Source of the DNA: a virus
Direction: 5' to 3' (one strand)
DNA length: 22,118 nt
IMG/VR virus record: IMGVR_UViG_3300017765_000078
Location: 1-22,118 of that record
The first letter of the stretch is position 1, and each line of letters begins with the position of its first letter. The position numbers and the translations under genes are program-made. This document shows, one piece after another, positions 14,261 through 20,160 of this stretch. The notes beneath the pieces are model-generated. The model searched no databases. It worked only from the letters and a program-made list of their open reading frames with translations, and was not told the origin of the DNA.

Positions 14261-14305
14261 TGAAACTGCCGACCCTCCCTGAAACTGCTGAGGCCCTGAA
14301 ACTGC
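14261..14305 (+). repeat. Three iteron-like direct repeats, TGAAACTGC
   Basis: Exact 9-mers TGAAACTGC at 14261-14269, 14280-14288 and 14297-14305, spaced 19 and 17 bases start to start (near two helical turns), with C/G-rich spacers. The spacing fits binding by a multimeric DNA-binding protein, as at origins with iterons or at operators. Confidence 0.8.
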
Positions 14306-14429
14306 TAGGTATTTTGGTTGAGGTTTGCTTGATAATGGGCCTTAAAAATAATTGCTTTTTTATTTGGTTATTTAGTTTTTTTTGTTATTCGTGCGGGCGT
14401 TCCTATATATTACACCGATTAAACATTTA

Positions 14430-14465
14430 TTGTAAATAATTTGTAAATTTGTTGTAAATAATTTG
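14430..14465 (+). repeat. 14-bp direct repeat overlapping the promoter -33 box
   Basis: TTGTAAATAATTTG occurs at 14430-14443 and 14452-14465, 22 bases apart (about two turns). The last four bases of the second copy are the -33 TTTG of the cassette promoter, so a protein bound here would cover the promoter. A candidate operator. Confidence 0.7.
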
Positions 14466-14492
14466 GTTATTTGTTTTTTTGTTGTATCTTTG
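14462..14492 (+). promoter_or_regulatory. Bacteroidota-type promoter of the accessory cassette
   Basis: TTTG (14462-14465), 19 bases, TATCTTTG (14485-14492): the same element and spacing as the promoter at 8817. Transcription would begin near 14498, giving a short leader before ATG 14528. Confidence 0.78.
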
Positions 14493-14527
14493 CCAAAGAT
14501 TTAATTAACTAACTAAATTATAAACCA

Positions 14528-14623
14528 ATGACAAAAACATTTGAAACAATCACTAATTTAATTTATACGGGCGGCTTTATTGCCTTAATTACTTTTACTA
14601 TTAACGCAGCTATTAATTCATAA
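14528..14623 (+). CDS. 31-residue membrane peptide, first gene of cassette
   Basis: ATG 14528 follows the promoter and the TAACTAACTA leader. The peptide is MTKTFETITN followed by one hydrophobic segment (LIYTGGFIALITFTINAA) and a short polar end. It has no relative that I recognise. Support comes from its place right behind a good promoter, its leader motif and the clear membrane design. Confidence 0.5.
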   Translation: MTKTFETITNLIYTGGFIALITFTINAAINS

Positions 14624-14633
14624 AACTAAAAAA

Positions 14634-14846
14634 ATGACTGATTACAAAATAACAAACAAGAAAACAAAGCAAGTACAAATAATGAACGGAAAACAAGCGG
14701 CAGACTTTAAAAAAATAAATTATGAAAACAATTACGACATTCAAGCAATAACAAGCAAAAAAGATAAGATAATATTTAATGTTGTTGCGGTTTGTCTAAT
14801 GATCGCCTTATATTTAGGACTTACACAACTTTTAAGCATTATATAA
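14634..14846 (+). CDS. Small membrane-anchored protein
   Basis: A 70-residue protein: a Lys/Asn-rich soluble N-terminal part of about 45 residues with strand-like character (DYKITNKKTKQVQIMNG), then one C-terminal membrane segment at about 48-66 (IIFNVVAVCLMIALYLGLTQ). This tail-anchored layout would leave the N-terminus in the cytoplasm. It starts 10 bases after the preceding peptide. Function unknown. Confidence 0.6.
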   Translation: MTDYKITNKKTKQVQIMNGKQAADFKKINYENNYDIQAITSKKDKIIFNVVAVCLMIALYLGLTQLLSII

Positions 14847-14882
14847 ATAAATAATTAACTAACTATTAAAACACTTTAAAAA

Positions 14883-15317
14883 ATGGACACGCACACAATG
14901 AACGACCCAAACAACCCGATCAACTACAAAGAAACTCAAGAAGATAGAGAACACGCAAAAAATGAATTAATGCGAGACACTTTGCAGGGCTTAACAATTA
15001 AGTATTTAAATGATGATGCTTTAGACTATTTGAGCTGTTCAGAAGAGCTAGGACACAAAGACAGCAGCGAAATATTCGATGACCTTTGCGAGGGTGGATT
15101 TTGGGATGTTGAGATCATTTATTATTCCAAGGCGATGGAATACCTCAGAGAACACGATACAAGCCTTTCAGAGTCTTTAGAAATGGCTAACGAGTTCGGC
15201 TATAATTTAGAGAATTTAAACAGCGAAACACTTGCAAGCCTACACGCATCAAGAAAGAAAGAAGAAAATTTTTGGGACTTTGTTGCCCCTGAATTAGATA
15301 AAATATATAATAAATAA
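14883..15317 (+). CDS. Acidic helical cassette protein, unknown function
   Basis: A 144-residue acidic soluble protein. Residues 55-85 (SSEIFDDLCEGGFWDVEIIY, then KAMEYLREHD) and 95-125 (LEMANEFGYNLENLNSETLA, SLHASRK) form a pattern I recall from small proteins on Bacteroidota plasmids and phages, with no known activity. The first 20 residues are Asn/Asp/Pro-rich and probably disordered; ATG 14898 is an alternative start. Codons ending in C (AAC, ACG, GAC) look more frequent than in the structural genes, which may point to a different origin. The leader holds TAACTAACTATTAAAAC. Confidence 0.65.
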   Translation: MDTHTMNDPNNPINYKETQEDREHAKNELMRDTLQGLTIKYLNDDALDYLSCSEELGHKDSSEIFDDLCEGGFWDVEIIYYSKAMEYLREHDTSLSESLEMANEFGYNLENLNSETLASLHASRKKEENFWDFVAPELDKIYNK

Positions 15318-15320
15318 TAC

Positions 15321-15600
15321 TAACTATAAAACACTAATAAAATGAAATACAAACTAAAAAAACAAAGATTCTTAAGCTATATGTTTGCAGATAAAGAAGA
15401 CTATCTATATTGGGGTGAATATTTAGCGGATGAACTAGCAGGAGAGGGCAAGATCAATCTAACACTAGAGGAGATACTACAATCAACGGGGGATATTCCT
15501 GTATATTATTTTGATTTAGAAGATGAAAGCGGACACCCCGAGTACATTGATCCGAAAAATGTTAAACTAATTTAATTAATAACTATAAAACACTAATAAA
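15321..15600 (+). repeat. Identical 21-bp leaders before two cassette genes
   Basis: Bases 15321-15341 and 15580-15600 are identical, each directly abutting an ATG. The core is AACTATAAAACACTAATAAA. Coding sequences downstream are unrelated, so the shared part is the leader itself, either duplicated or conserved for translation control. Confidence 0.85.
15342..15575 (+). CDS. Small acidic cassette protein, unknown function
   Basis: A 77-residue protein with a basic start (MKYKLKKQRF) and an acidic remainder (ADKEDYLYWGEYLADELAGE, DIPVYYFDLEDESGHPEYID). It is rich in Tyr and Asp. Such dense negative charge occurs in DNA-mimic and other inhibitor proteins, but that is only a compositional hint. 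The 21 bases before its ATG are identical to those before the next gene. Confidence 0.6.
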   Translation: MKYKLKKQRFLSYMFADKEDYLYWGEYLADELAGEGKINLTLEEILQSTGDIPVYYFDLEDESGHPEYIDPKNVKLI

Positions 15601-15897
15601 ATGAGACTAATAACAAAAGAAAGTATCACAGCATTCATGAACGCACAGAAATTTAATAAAGCTAATATGTCAGTAGAAGTATTGCCAAACGTAACAATAT
15701 TAAAGTTACATAACAACGCTATTGCATACAGATACAACGACCCACAACGCACGTTAATGATAACTAATTGCGGCTGGTTTACTCCAACAACTAAAGAAAG
15801 ATTAAACGCCTTACCTAATGTAAACATTTATCAAAAGTCTTTTAAATGGTTTCTAAATGGTAAAGAGTGGGACGGATCAAAAACAGATATTAATTAA
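15601..15897 (+). CDS. Conserved phage protein with C-terminal 'FLNGKEWDG' motif
   Basis: A 98-residue protein. The middle has ILKLHNNAIAYRYN and a strand pair (RTLMITNCGWFTPTTKERLN), and the end is FKWFLNGKEWDG. The 'LHgN-IA ... GW-T-TT-eRLNAL ... W-lNG--WDG' series recurs in small phage and plasmid proteins of unknown function. No catalytic motif is apparent. It is the last sizeable gene of the cassette. Confidence 0.65.
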   Translation: MRLITKESITAFMNAQKFNKANMSVEVLPNVTILKLHNNAIAYRYNDPQRTLMITNCGWFTPTTKERLNALPNVNIYQKSFKWFLNGKEWDGSKTDIN

Positions 15898-15907
15898 ATA
15901 AAATATA

Positions 15908-15988
15908 ATGAGTGGACAACTTCCAAAGACTAATCCTAGCAATCTTATATTAACTATATTATTTTTTCTAGCCTTGTTAGGTTGTTAA
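15908..15988 (+). CDS. 26-residue hydrophobic peptide
   Basis: ATG 15908 follows the preceding stop by 10 bases. The peptide has a polar start (SGQLPKTNPSN) and a hydrophobic end LILTILFFLALLGC, where LALLGC looks like a lipobox but has nothing after the Cys. It lies just before the cassette terminator. Too short to be sure it is expressed. Confidence 0.35.
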   Translation: MSGQLPKTNPSNLILTILFFLALLGC

Positions 15989-16009
15989 TATAAAACACGC
16001 TAAAAATAC

Positions 16010-16042
16010 AAGACTTATCATTAAATTGATAGGTCTTTTTTT
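16010..16042 (+). terminator. Rho-independent terminator ending the cassette
   Basis: AAGACTTATCA (16010-16020) pairs with TGATAGGTCTT (16027-16037), 11 bp with one G-U, loop TTAAAT, followed by further T to 16042. Together with the terminator at 14217 it brackets the cassette as its own transcription unit. Confidence 0.9.
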
Positions 16043-16282
16043 ATGCTTAATTTTTTACAATGTTTTAAAATTAGTTTTAAAAATAGCTTATTATGAGCTG
16101 ATTTTTTTCTTTTCTTGTGCAAGTTTTCACAAAAAAACTTATTAAAAAGTTTTTAAAAGCATTTTTTTAATAAAAAAGTTAAAAAAAAGATTGTTTTTGA
16201 AAAAAAAAGGGAAGGTTGAAAGTAAAATCCGTAATTTTTGTGATTTCCGTTCTTTAACCATATTTACGTACACATCCTAATT

Positions 16283-16567
16283 TTAAATCCAATTTCATAA
16301 TTAGATATTCTTAATTATGTTTAGAAGTTGAAAGTTATTTTTGGAGGAAGTAGTTGTATAGTTATTTTGCCAAACTTATATGTATTAAGTTTCTTTAATT
16401 TTTTAAACATGATATTATTTTTTAAGAAGGTGATCAAATATGCTAGTTGCGATATGAGCAACAGCGTATTCTATAAGAAGTCCAAAGGTATAGGAAAATA
16501 AATTAATTATTAAGCAACTTTTGGAAGTAAAAAAAATTTTAAAAATGGAATTAAATCCAATTTCATA
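16283..16567 (+). repeat. 17-bp direct repeat pair flanking a 251-bp segment
   Basis: TTAAATCCAATTTCATA occurs exactly at 16283-16299 and 16551-16567, 268 bases apart. The enclosed segment holds both hairpins of the region. Possible meanings are protein-binding sites, the ends of a small inserted element, or recombination sites. Confidence 0.75.
16438..16469 (+). ncRNA. Strong intergenic hairpin, possible structured RNA
   Basis: Twelve base pairs with one bulged A: 16438-16444 with 16463-16469, then 16446-16450 (GTTGC) with 16458-16462 (GCAAC), loop GATATGA. The stem is well above what this base composition gives by chance and is not followed by a T-run, so it is not a simple terminator. Just upstream (16422-16433) AAGAAGGTGATC closely matches the complement of the usual 16S rRNA 3' end. 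Confidence 0.35.
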
Positions 16568-16717
16568 TAGATAGGGTATATTAAGGGTATCTAATACTCT
16601 TAAAGATAAAGATATGGTAAAAGATAAAGTTATGAATAAAGACAGGTTAATAAAATTTCTTTTAATTTCGTAGGAATTGTAATATATTTTGTTTTATTTG
16701 TAAAAAAAGAAAAAGAT

Positions 16718-17128
16718 ATGGCAGGTTACCATCCACCTAAAATGATTACATCAAACTCTGCACCTGCAATAAGTGCTGATTTAGCATATGAAGGACATGG
16801 AAAATGTGGATGCCAAACAGTAATCTTAAGTGATAATTCTGCGGAGGGAGTAACACCTACAACAGTATGGGAAGCATCAGCACCTGCAGGACAACCTACT
16901 ATTACAGGATGTACTGATTATTCTCATGTATATAAAATTGTAGCACTAGAAAATACTAAATTTAGAAATATATTTGCTACTAATATAGGTCAAGACTCTC
17001 TTAATGCTTTAGTTTTTGCAAATGGAGGGTTTAAACTTTTAGCAGGAGATGAGATTATGGCAGATTTTACTACAATAGATATTGTTAGTGGAACGCTAAT
17101 GTTATACAGAGATTGTGACCAATCATAA
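16718..17128 (+). CDS. Small virion-like protein (decoration/head-fibre type)
   Basis: A 136-residue protein without signal peptide. The C-terminal half (IVALENTKFRNIFATNI, then GGFKLLAGDEIMADFTTIDI and SGTLMLYR) has the strand pattern of small phage capsid decoration or fibre proteins ending in 'I-L-SG-v--Y'. An N-terminal GKCGCQ gives a close Cys pair. It is the first gene of the second late block, 28 bases before the Cys-rich protein. The structural role is inferred. Confidence 0.5.
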   Translation: MAGYHPPKMITSNSAPAISADLAYEGHGKCGCQTVILSDNSAEGVTPTTVWEASAPAGQPTITGCTDYSHVYKIVALENTKFRNIFATNIGQDSLNALVFANGGFKLLAGDEIMADFTTIDIVSGTLMLYRDCDQS

Positions 17129-17155
17129 AATATAAAAATTAAAAAAATAGAAATT

Positions 17156-17902
17156 ATGCCTTGCGAGGAATGTGAAAATGGATTATACAAATGGGGACAA
17201 ACAGGAGAGTGTCAATATGAAACTCTTGAAGATTGCCAATTAGCAAATCAAGGAGAGTATTTAGAAGAAACACTTAAGCCATCATATAATCACGAAGAAG
17301 ATGTTGAATATACGCTAAACTTTACCGAAGAACAAATGAAAGAACTTCATTCAAATGGAGAGCTTATTGTTCATGTTGAAGATGGTGATCGAGAGATGGT
17401 AATTAAATTTACTTATGACCATGAAGAAACACGACAAGAACATGAAGAAGAAGAAGAGCTTTATGCTATGTCAAGATTAAATTCTACAGCTTATGATTAC
17501 GCTACAACATTAATAAAAGAAGATAAGATAGATAAAGTTTCAGATTGGAGCTTTAGCACAGAAGAAGAAAATGCTTTATTAGGTGAAGATGGCGATGATT
17601 GGGGTAATTACGCTAAATGGTTTTTACTTGAAGATGAGGATGCAAACGAAGAAACTAAAGAAAGATATAAATTTCCATTTGGAAAAGATGGTAAAATATA
17701 TAGAAAAGCATTGACAGCAATTAGACAAAGAGCAGCCCAATTTAATTATGACGATGTATTTGAAGCAGCAGGAAAGTTAATTGATATGATTGATGAAGAA
17801 AAAGCGTTAGCAATGGATTGCTCAGTTTTAACAGCATCAATGTTAGATGAAGAACTTGACGAGTACATAAATAAAATAGCTGACTCTATAAAAAAACTAT
17901 AA
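17156..17902 (+). CDS. Head-region protein: N-terminal Cys motif plus acidic structural domain
   Basis: A 248-residue protein. Residues 1-32 hold four cysteines (3, 6, 19, 27) in CEECENG-YKWGQTGECQY, then CQLAN, a small motif seen at the start of many Bacteroidota phage proteins. Residues 35-105 are strands and very acidic (HEEEEE). Residues 105-220 resemble the region attached to phage prohead proteases and related head proteins: W--YAKWFLLEDED, then YKFPFGKDGKIYRKALTAIR and QRAAQFNYDDV. The next gene encodes another protein of that group, with start overlapping this stop (TAATG). It is probably part of head assembly. Confidence 0.55.
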   Translation: MPCEECENGLYKWGQTGECQYETLEDCQLANQGEYLEETLKPSYNHEEDVEYTLNFTEEQMKELHSNGELIVHVEDGDREMVIKFTYDHEETRQEHEEEEELYAMSRLNSTAYDYATTLIKEDKIDKVSDWSFSTEEENALLGEDGDDWGNYAKWFLLEDEDANEETKERYKFPFGKDGKIYRKALTAIRQRAAQFNYDDVFEAAGKLIDMIDEEKALAMDCSVLTASMLDEELDEYINKIADSIKKL

Positions 17903-18255
17903 TGGCTGAAACATATAATGACTACCCTCAATCTGCAACTAATAATGCAAAAAGGGCGTTAAAATGGTTAGAAGAAAATGATAATCCAAATGATTGTCTA
18001 ACGCCCGTAGGATTTGCAAGAGCCAATCAGCTCAAAAACAGAGAAAATCTGAGTAGAGAAACGATTGCACGTATGGCATCATTTAAAAGACATCAACAAC
18101 ATAAAGATGTGCCATATTCAGAAGGATGTGGAGGGATTGCTTGGGATTGTTGGGGAGGAACAAGTGGTATAGAATGGGCAATAAAAAAACTAAAGGAGAT
18201 TGATGAGCCTGAAGGGCTTTTTGAGACGCTAATAAAAAAAATAAATAAAATATGA
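17902..18255 (+). CDS. Conserved phage head-region protein ('ATNNAKRAL ... RANQL' family)
   Basis: A 117-residue protein. It matches a pattern found alone or fused to phage proteases and portal-region proteins: YNDYPQSATNNAKRALKW, CLTPVGFARANQL, LSRETIARMASFKRHQQ, GCGGIAWDCWGG, then WAIKKLKEID. Function is unknown. It lies between an acidic head-region protein and terminase, coupled on both sides (TAATG at its start, ATGA at its end), so it is probably needed together with them in head assembly or packaging. Confidence 0.7.
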   Translation: MAETYNDYPQSATNNAKRALKWLEENDNPNDCLTPVGFARANQLKNRENLSRETIARMASFKRHQQHKDVPYSEGCGGIAWDCWGGTSGIEWAIKKLKEIDEPEGLFETLIKKINKI

Positions 18256-18656
18256 GTGAAGATAAAAGACATAAATTGAAAGAAAGCAACCTCAACAAAT
18301 TAAATCCTTATAAAAGCACTACTGATAAATATTTTCCAAATGGCGGTAAAATAAATACAGAAGGCAGAAAGAAAGGAGAAAAAAATAATGTTACTGCTAC
18401 AAAAATAAGCAGAAATGCTTTAACATGGGCTTTAGAAGGTCATTCAACTAAAATAAGAATGGCACTTGATAAATTATTTGATCAAAATCCTGAAGCATAT
18501 ATAAATGCAGTTTCTAAACTACTTAACTATACAGTTCCAAAATTATCATCATCTGAGATAAACGATAACACGACCAAAAAAGTAAAAATAGAATTAAATG
18601 ATGATGTGAGCATTGAGGAGCTAAGAGCAAAACTTGATGACATTGACAACAACTGA
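18252..18656 (+). CDS. Terminase small subunit
   Basis: A 134-residue protein. Basic N-terminal third (KRHKLKESNLNKLNPYK, GRKKGEKNN) for DNA binding, a helical core (ALTWALEGHSTKIRMALDKL, EAYINAVSKLLNYTVPKLSS) as in small terminase subunits, and an acidic end. It overlaps the large subunit gene by 20 bases. The role is to recognise phage DNA at the packaging start and feed it to the large subunit. The identification rests on both sequence pattern and the classic position. Confidence 0.78.
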   Translation: MSEDKRHKLKESNLNKLNPYKSTTDKYFPNGGKINTEGRKKGEKNNVTATKISRNALTWALEGHSTKIRMALDKLFDQNPEAYINAVSKLLNYTVPKLSSSEINDNTTKKVKIELNDDVSIEELRAKLDDIDNN

Positions 18657-20094
18657 TGAAACACTTAGATTTGCATTAGAAAAAAAATTATGCGAACTAT
18701 CATTCTATGAGTTTTTTAAAAAGGCTTGGCATATCGTTGAACCTAGTATTGAGCTGTCTACTAATTGGCATCATAAATATCTATGTGATGCTTTACAAGA
18801 AGAAGCAGAACGAATAATAGCCAATAAACCAAAAACAAAAGATTTAGTAATTAATATTCCCTTTCGTTCTACAAAATCTCTTTTAGTAACTGTTATGTTT
18901 CCAGTATGGAGTTGGATTAGAAATCCAAAATTTAGATTTATAACAGCATCATATTCTGCAGAGCTTTCTATAGAACACTCAACAAGAAGTAGAGATATAA
19001 TAAACTCAAGTTGGTTTAAAGACAGATGGGGAGAGTTGTTTCACATCAAAAAAGACCAAAACTTAAAATCAAGATATGAAAATAATTTTTTGGGGGTTAG
19101 AAGAGCGACATCGGTAGGAGGAACAGTTACAGGGCAGGGGGGAGATTTTTTGATAGTAGATGACCCTGTATCTCCCCAAAATGCAGCATCAGAAATAGAA
19201 AGAGAAAATGCTAACGAGTGGTATAGAACAACATTTTACTCGAGATTGAACAATCCATTAACGGGAATAAGAATTATTATTATGCAGAGAATACATGATA
19301 ACGATTTAAGTGGGTTTTTATTGTACGATAATACAAGCAGATTAAAATATAAACACATTTGCATACCTGCAGAATTATCAGATGATGTCAAGCCAAAAAA
19401 ATTAGAAAAATATTATGATAAAAATGGATTGTTTTGGACAGATAGATTTAGCAAAACAATTTTAGATGATTATAAACAAGCATTAGGTAGTTATGGCTAT
19501 GCAGGACAGCTAATGCAAACACCAACACCACTAAATTCAGGAATGATAAAAGCAGAGTGGCTAAAAATAGATAAATTTAAAATGATGGAGGTGGGTGAAA
19601 AAACAACAGTTGATTTTGTTATTGACCCTGCATATACTGCAAATGAAAAGAATGATCCATCAGCTTTGTTAGCATATATATTTAAAGATAACAGGTGGCA
19701 GATAATAGATTGTGTAAATGTTAGAAAGGAATTTCCTGAATTGGTTAAGTTTATACCTCAATGGGTACAAAAAAATGGATATTCTAACAGAAGTAGAATA
19801 TATGTAGAACCAAAGGCATCAGGAAAGTCAATAGTGCAAACACTACAAAAAGAAACAGGACTAAATGTCAGAGAGGACAAGCCACCATCAAAAGATAAGG
19901 TAGCTAGAGTGCAAGATATATCTGCCTCTTTAGAATCGGGCAGAGTAAGTTTACTGCAAGGAAAATGGAACGAAGAATTTATACAGCAATTAGTAAAATT
20001 TCCATCTGCAAAACATGATGATATGGTGGATTGCTTAGTAATGGCAATAAATAAAAATATGTGGAATAGTGCAAAAGTAGTTTACTTTTCGTGA
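18637..20094 (+). CDS. Terminase large subunit (packaging ATPase/nuclease)
   Basis: A 485-residue protein from ATG 18637; the TTG one codon upstream is less likely. The N-terminal ATPase has the Walker A-like PFRSTKS (75-81) and Walker B FLIVDD (171-176). The C-terminal RNase H-like nuclease has VIDPAYT with Asp330, VEPKASG with Glu391, and KHDDMVD with Asp461/462. It translocates DNA into the prohead through the portal and cuts the concatemer. It follows the small subunit directly but lies about 13 kb from the portal gene, an unusual separation. Confidence 0.95.
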   Translation: MTLTTTDETLRFALEKKLCELSFYEFFKKAWHIVEPSIELSTNWHHKYLCDALQEEAERIIANKPKTKDLVINIPFRSTKSLLVTVMFPVWSWIRNPKFRFITASYSAELSIEHSTRSRDIINSSWFKDRWGELFHIKKDQNLKSRYENNFLGVRRATSVGGTVTGQGGDFLIVDDPVSPQNAASEIERENANEWYRTTFYSRLNNPLTGIRIIIMQRIHDNDLSGFLLYDNTSRLKYKHICIPAELSDDVKPKKLEKYYDKNGLFWTDRFSKTILDDYKQALGSYGYAGQLMQTPTPLNSGMIKAEWLKIDKFKMMEVGEKTTVDFVIDPAYTANEKNDPSALLAYIFKDNRWQIIDCVNVRKEFPELVKFIPQWVQKNGYSNRSRIYVEPKASGKSIVQTLQKETGLNVREDKPPSKDKVARVQDISASLESGRVSLLQGKWNEEFIQQLVKFPSAKHDDMVDCLVMAINKNMWNSAKVVYFS

Positions 20095-20160
20095 TTTCTA
20101 AAAACTTCTAGTGTAATATAAAAAAAATTGATATAATTGCGAAATAATAAGAAAATCTTT

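Larger units (their letters stand above)
14249..14527 (+). other. Control region of the accessory cassette
   Basis: No gene is supported; a frame beginning at a TTG within the terminator is rejected. From left to right: three TGAAACTGC repeats in a G/C-richer patch (14261-14305), a T-rich stretch, a 14-bp direct repeat (14430-14465), the promoter (14462-14492) and a TAACTAACTA leader. This is the densest group of candidate regulatory sites in the window. Confidence 0.65.
16043..16717 (+). other. 675-bp intergenic region, AT-rich, structured, no convincing gene
   Basis: No gene of useful length is visible on either strand; a 30-codon frame at 16409-16501 is doubtful. The first 170 bases are almost pure A and T runs, likely bent DNA. 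Then come a palindrome (16296-16303 with 16312-16319), a strong hairpin (16438-16469), a 17-bp direct repeat (16283-16299 and 16551-16567), and the 17-base stretch shared with 8721-8737. TAATATATTTTG at 16680-16691 resembles the sequence before the protease gene (239-251). An origin, packaging site or untranslated RNA would be reasonable candidates. Confidence 0.55.

Noticed and set aside
14261-14305. Three short direct repeats considered as a CRISPR array
   Set aside because: The repeats are only 9 bases with 8-10 base spacers, too short for CRISPR; iteron-like sites fit better.
14236-14439. 67-codon frame on the + strand with hydrophobic composition
   Set aside because: It starts at a TTG inside a terminator stem, spans the iteron repeats, and its composition follows the T-rich DNA; no leader or family resemblance.
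15576-15827. 83-codon hydrophobic frame on the - strand
   Set aside because: Antisense to the gene at 15601, which has its own leader and conserved C-terminal motif.
16409-16501. 30-codon frame with a Shine-Dalgarno-like sequence within it
   Set aside because: Start lacks the A-rich leader, product is not distinctive, and the sequence overlaps a strong hairpin; noted only as part of the intergenic region.
16283-16567. 17-bp direct repeats considered as prophage attachment sites
   Set aside because: No integrase is seen in the window and the repeats enclose only 251 bases of non-coding DNA.
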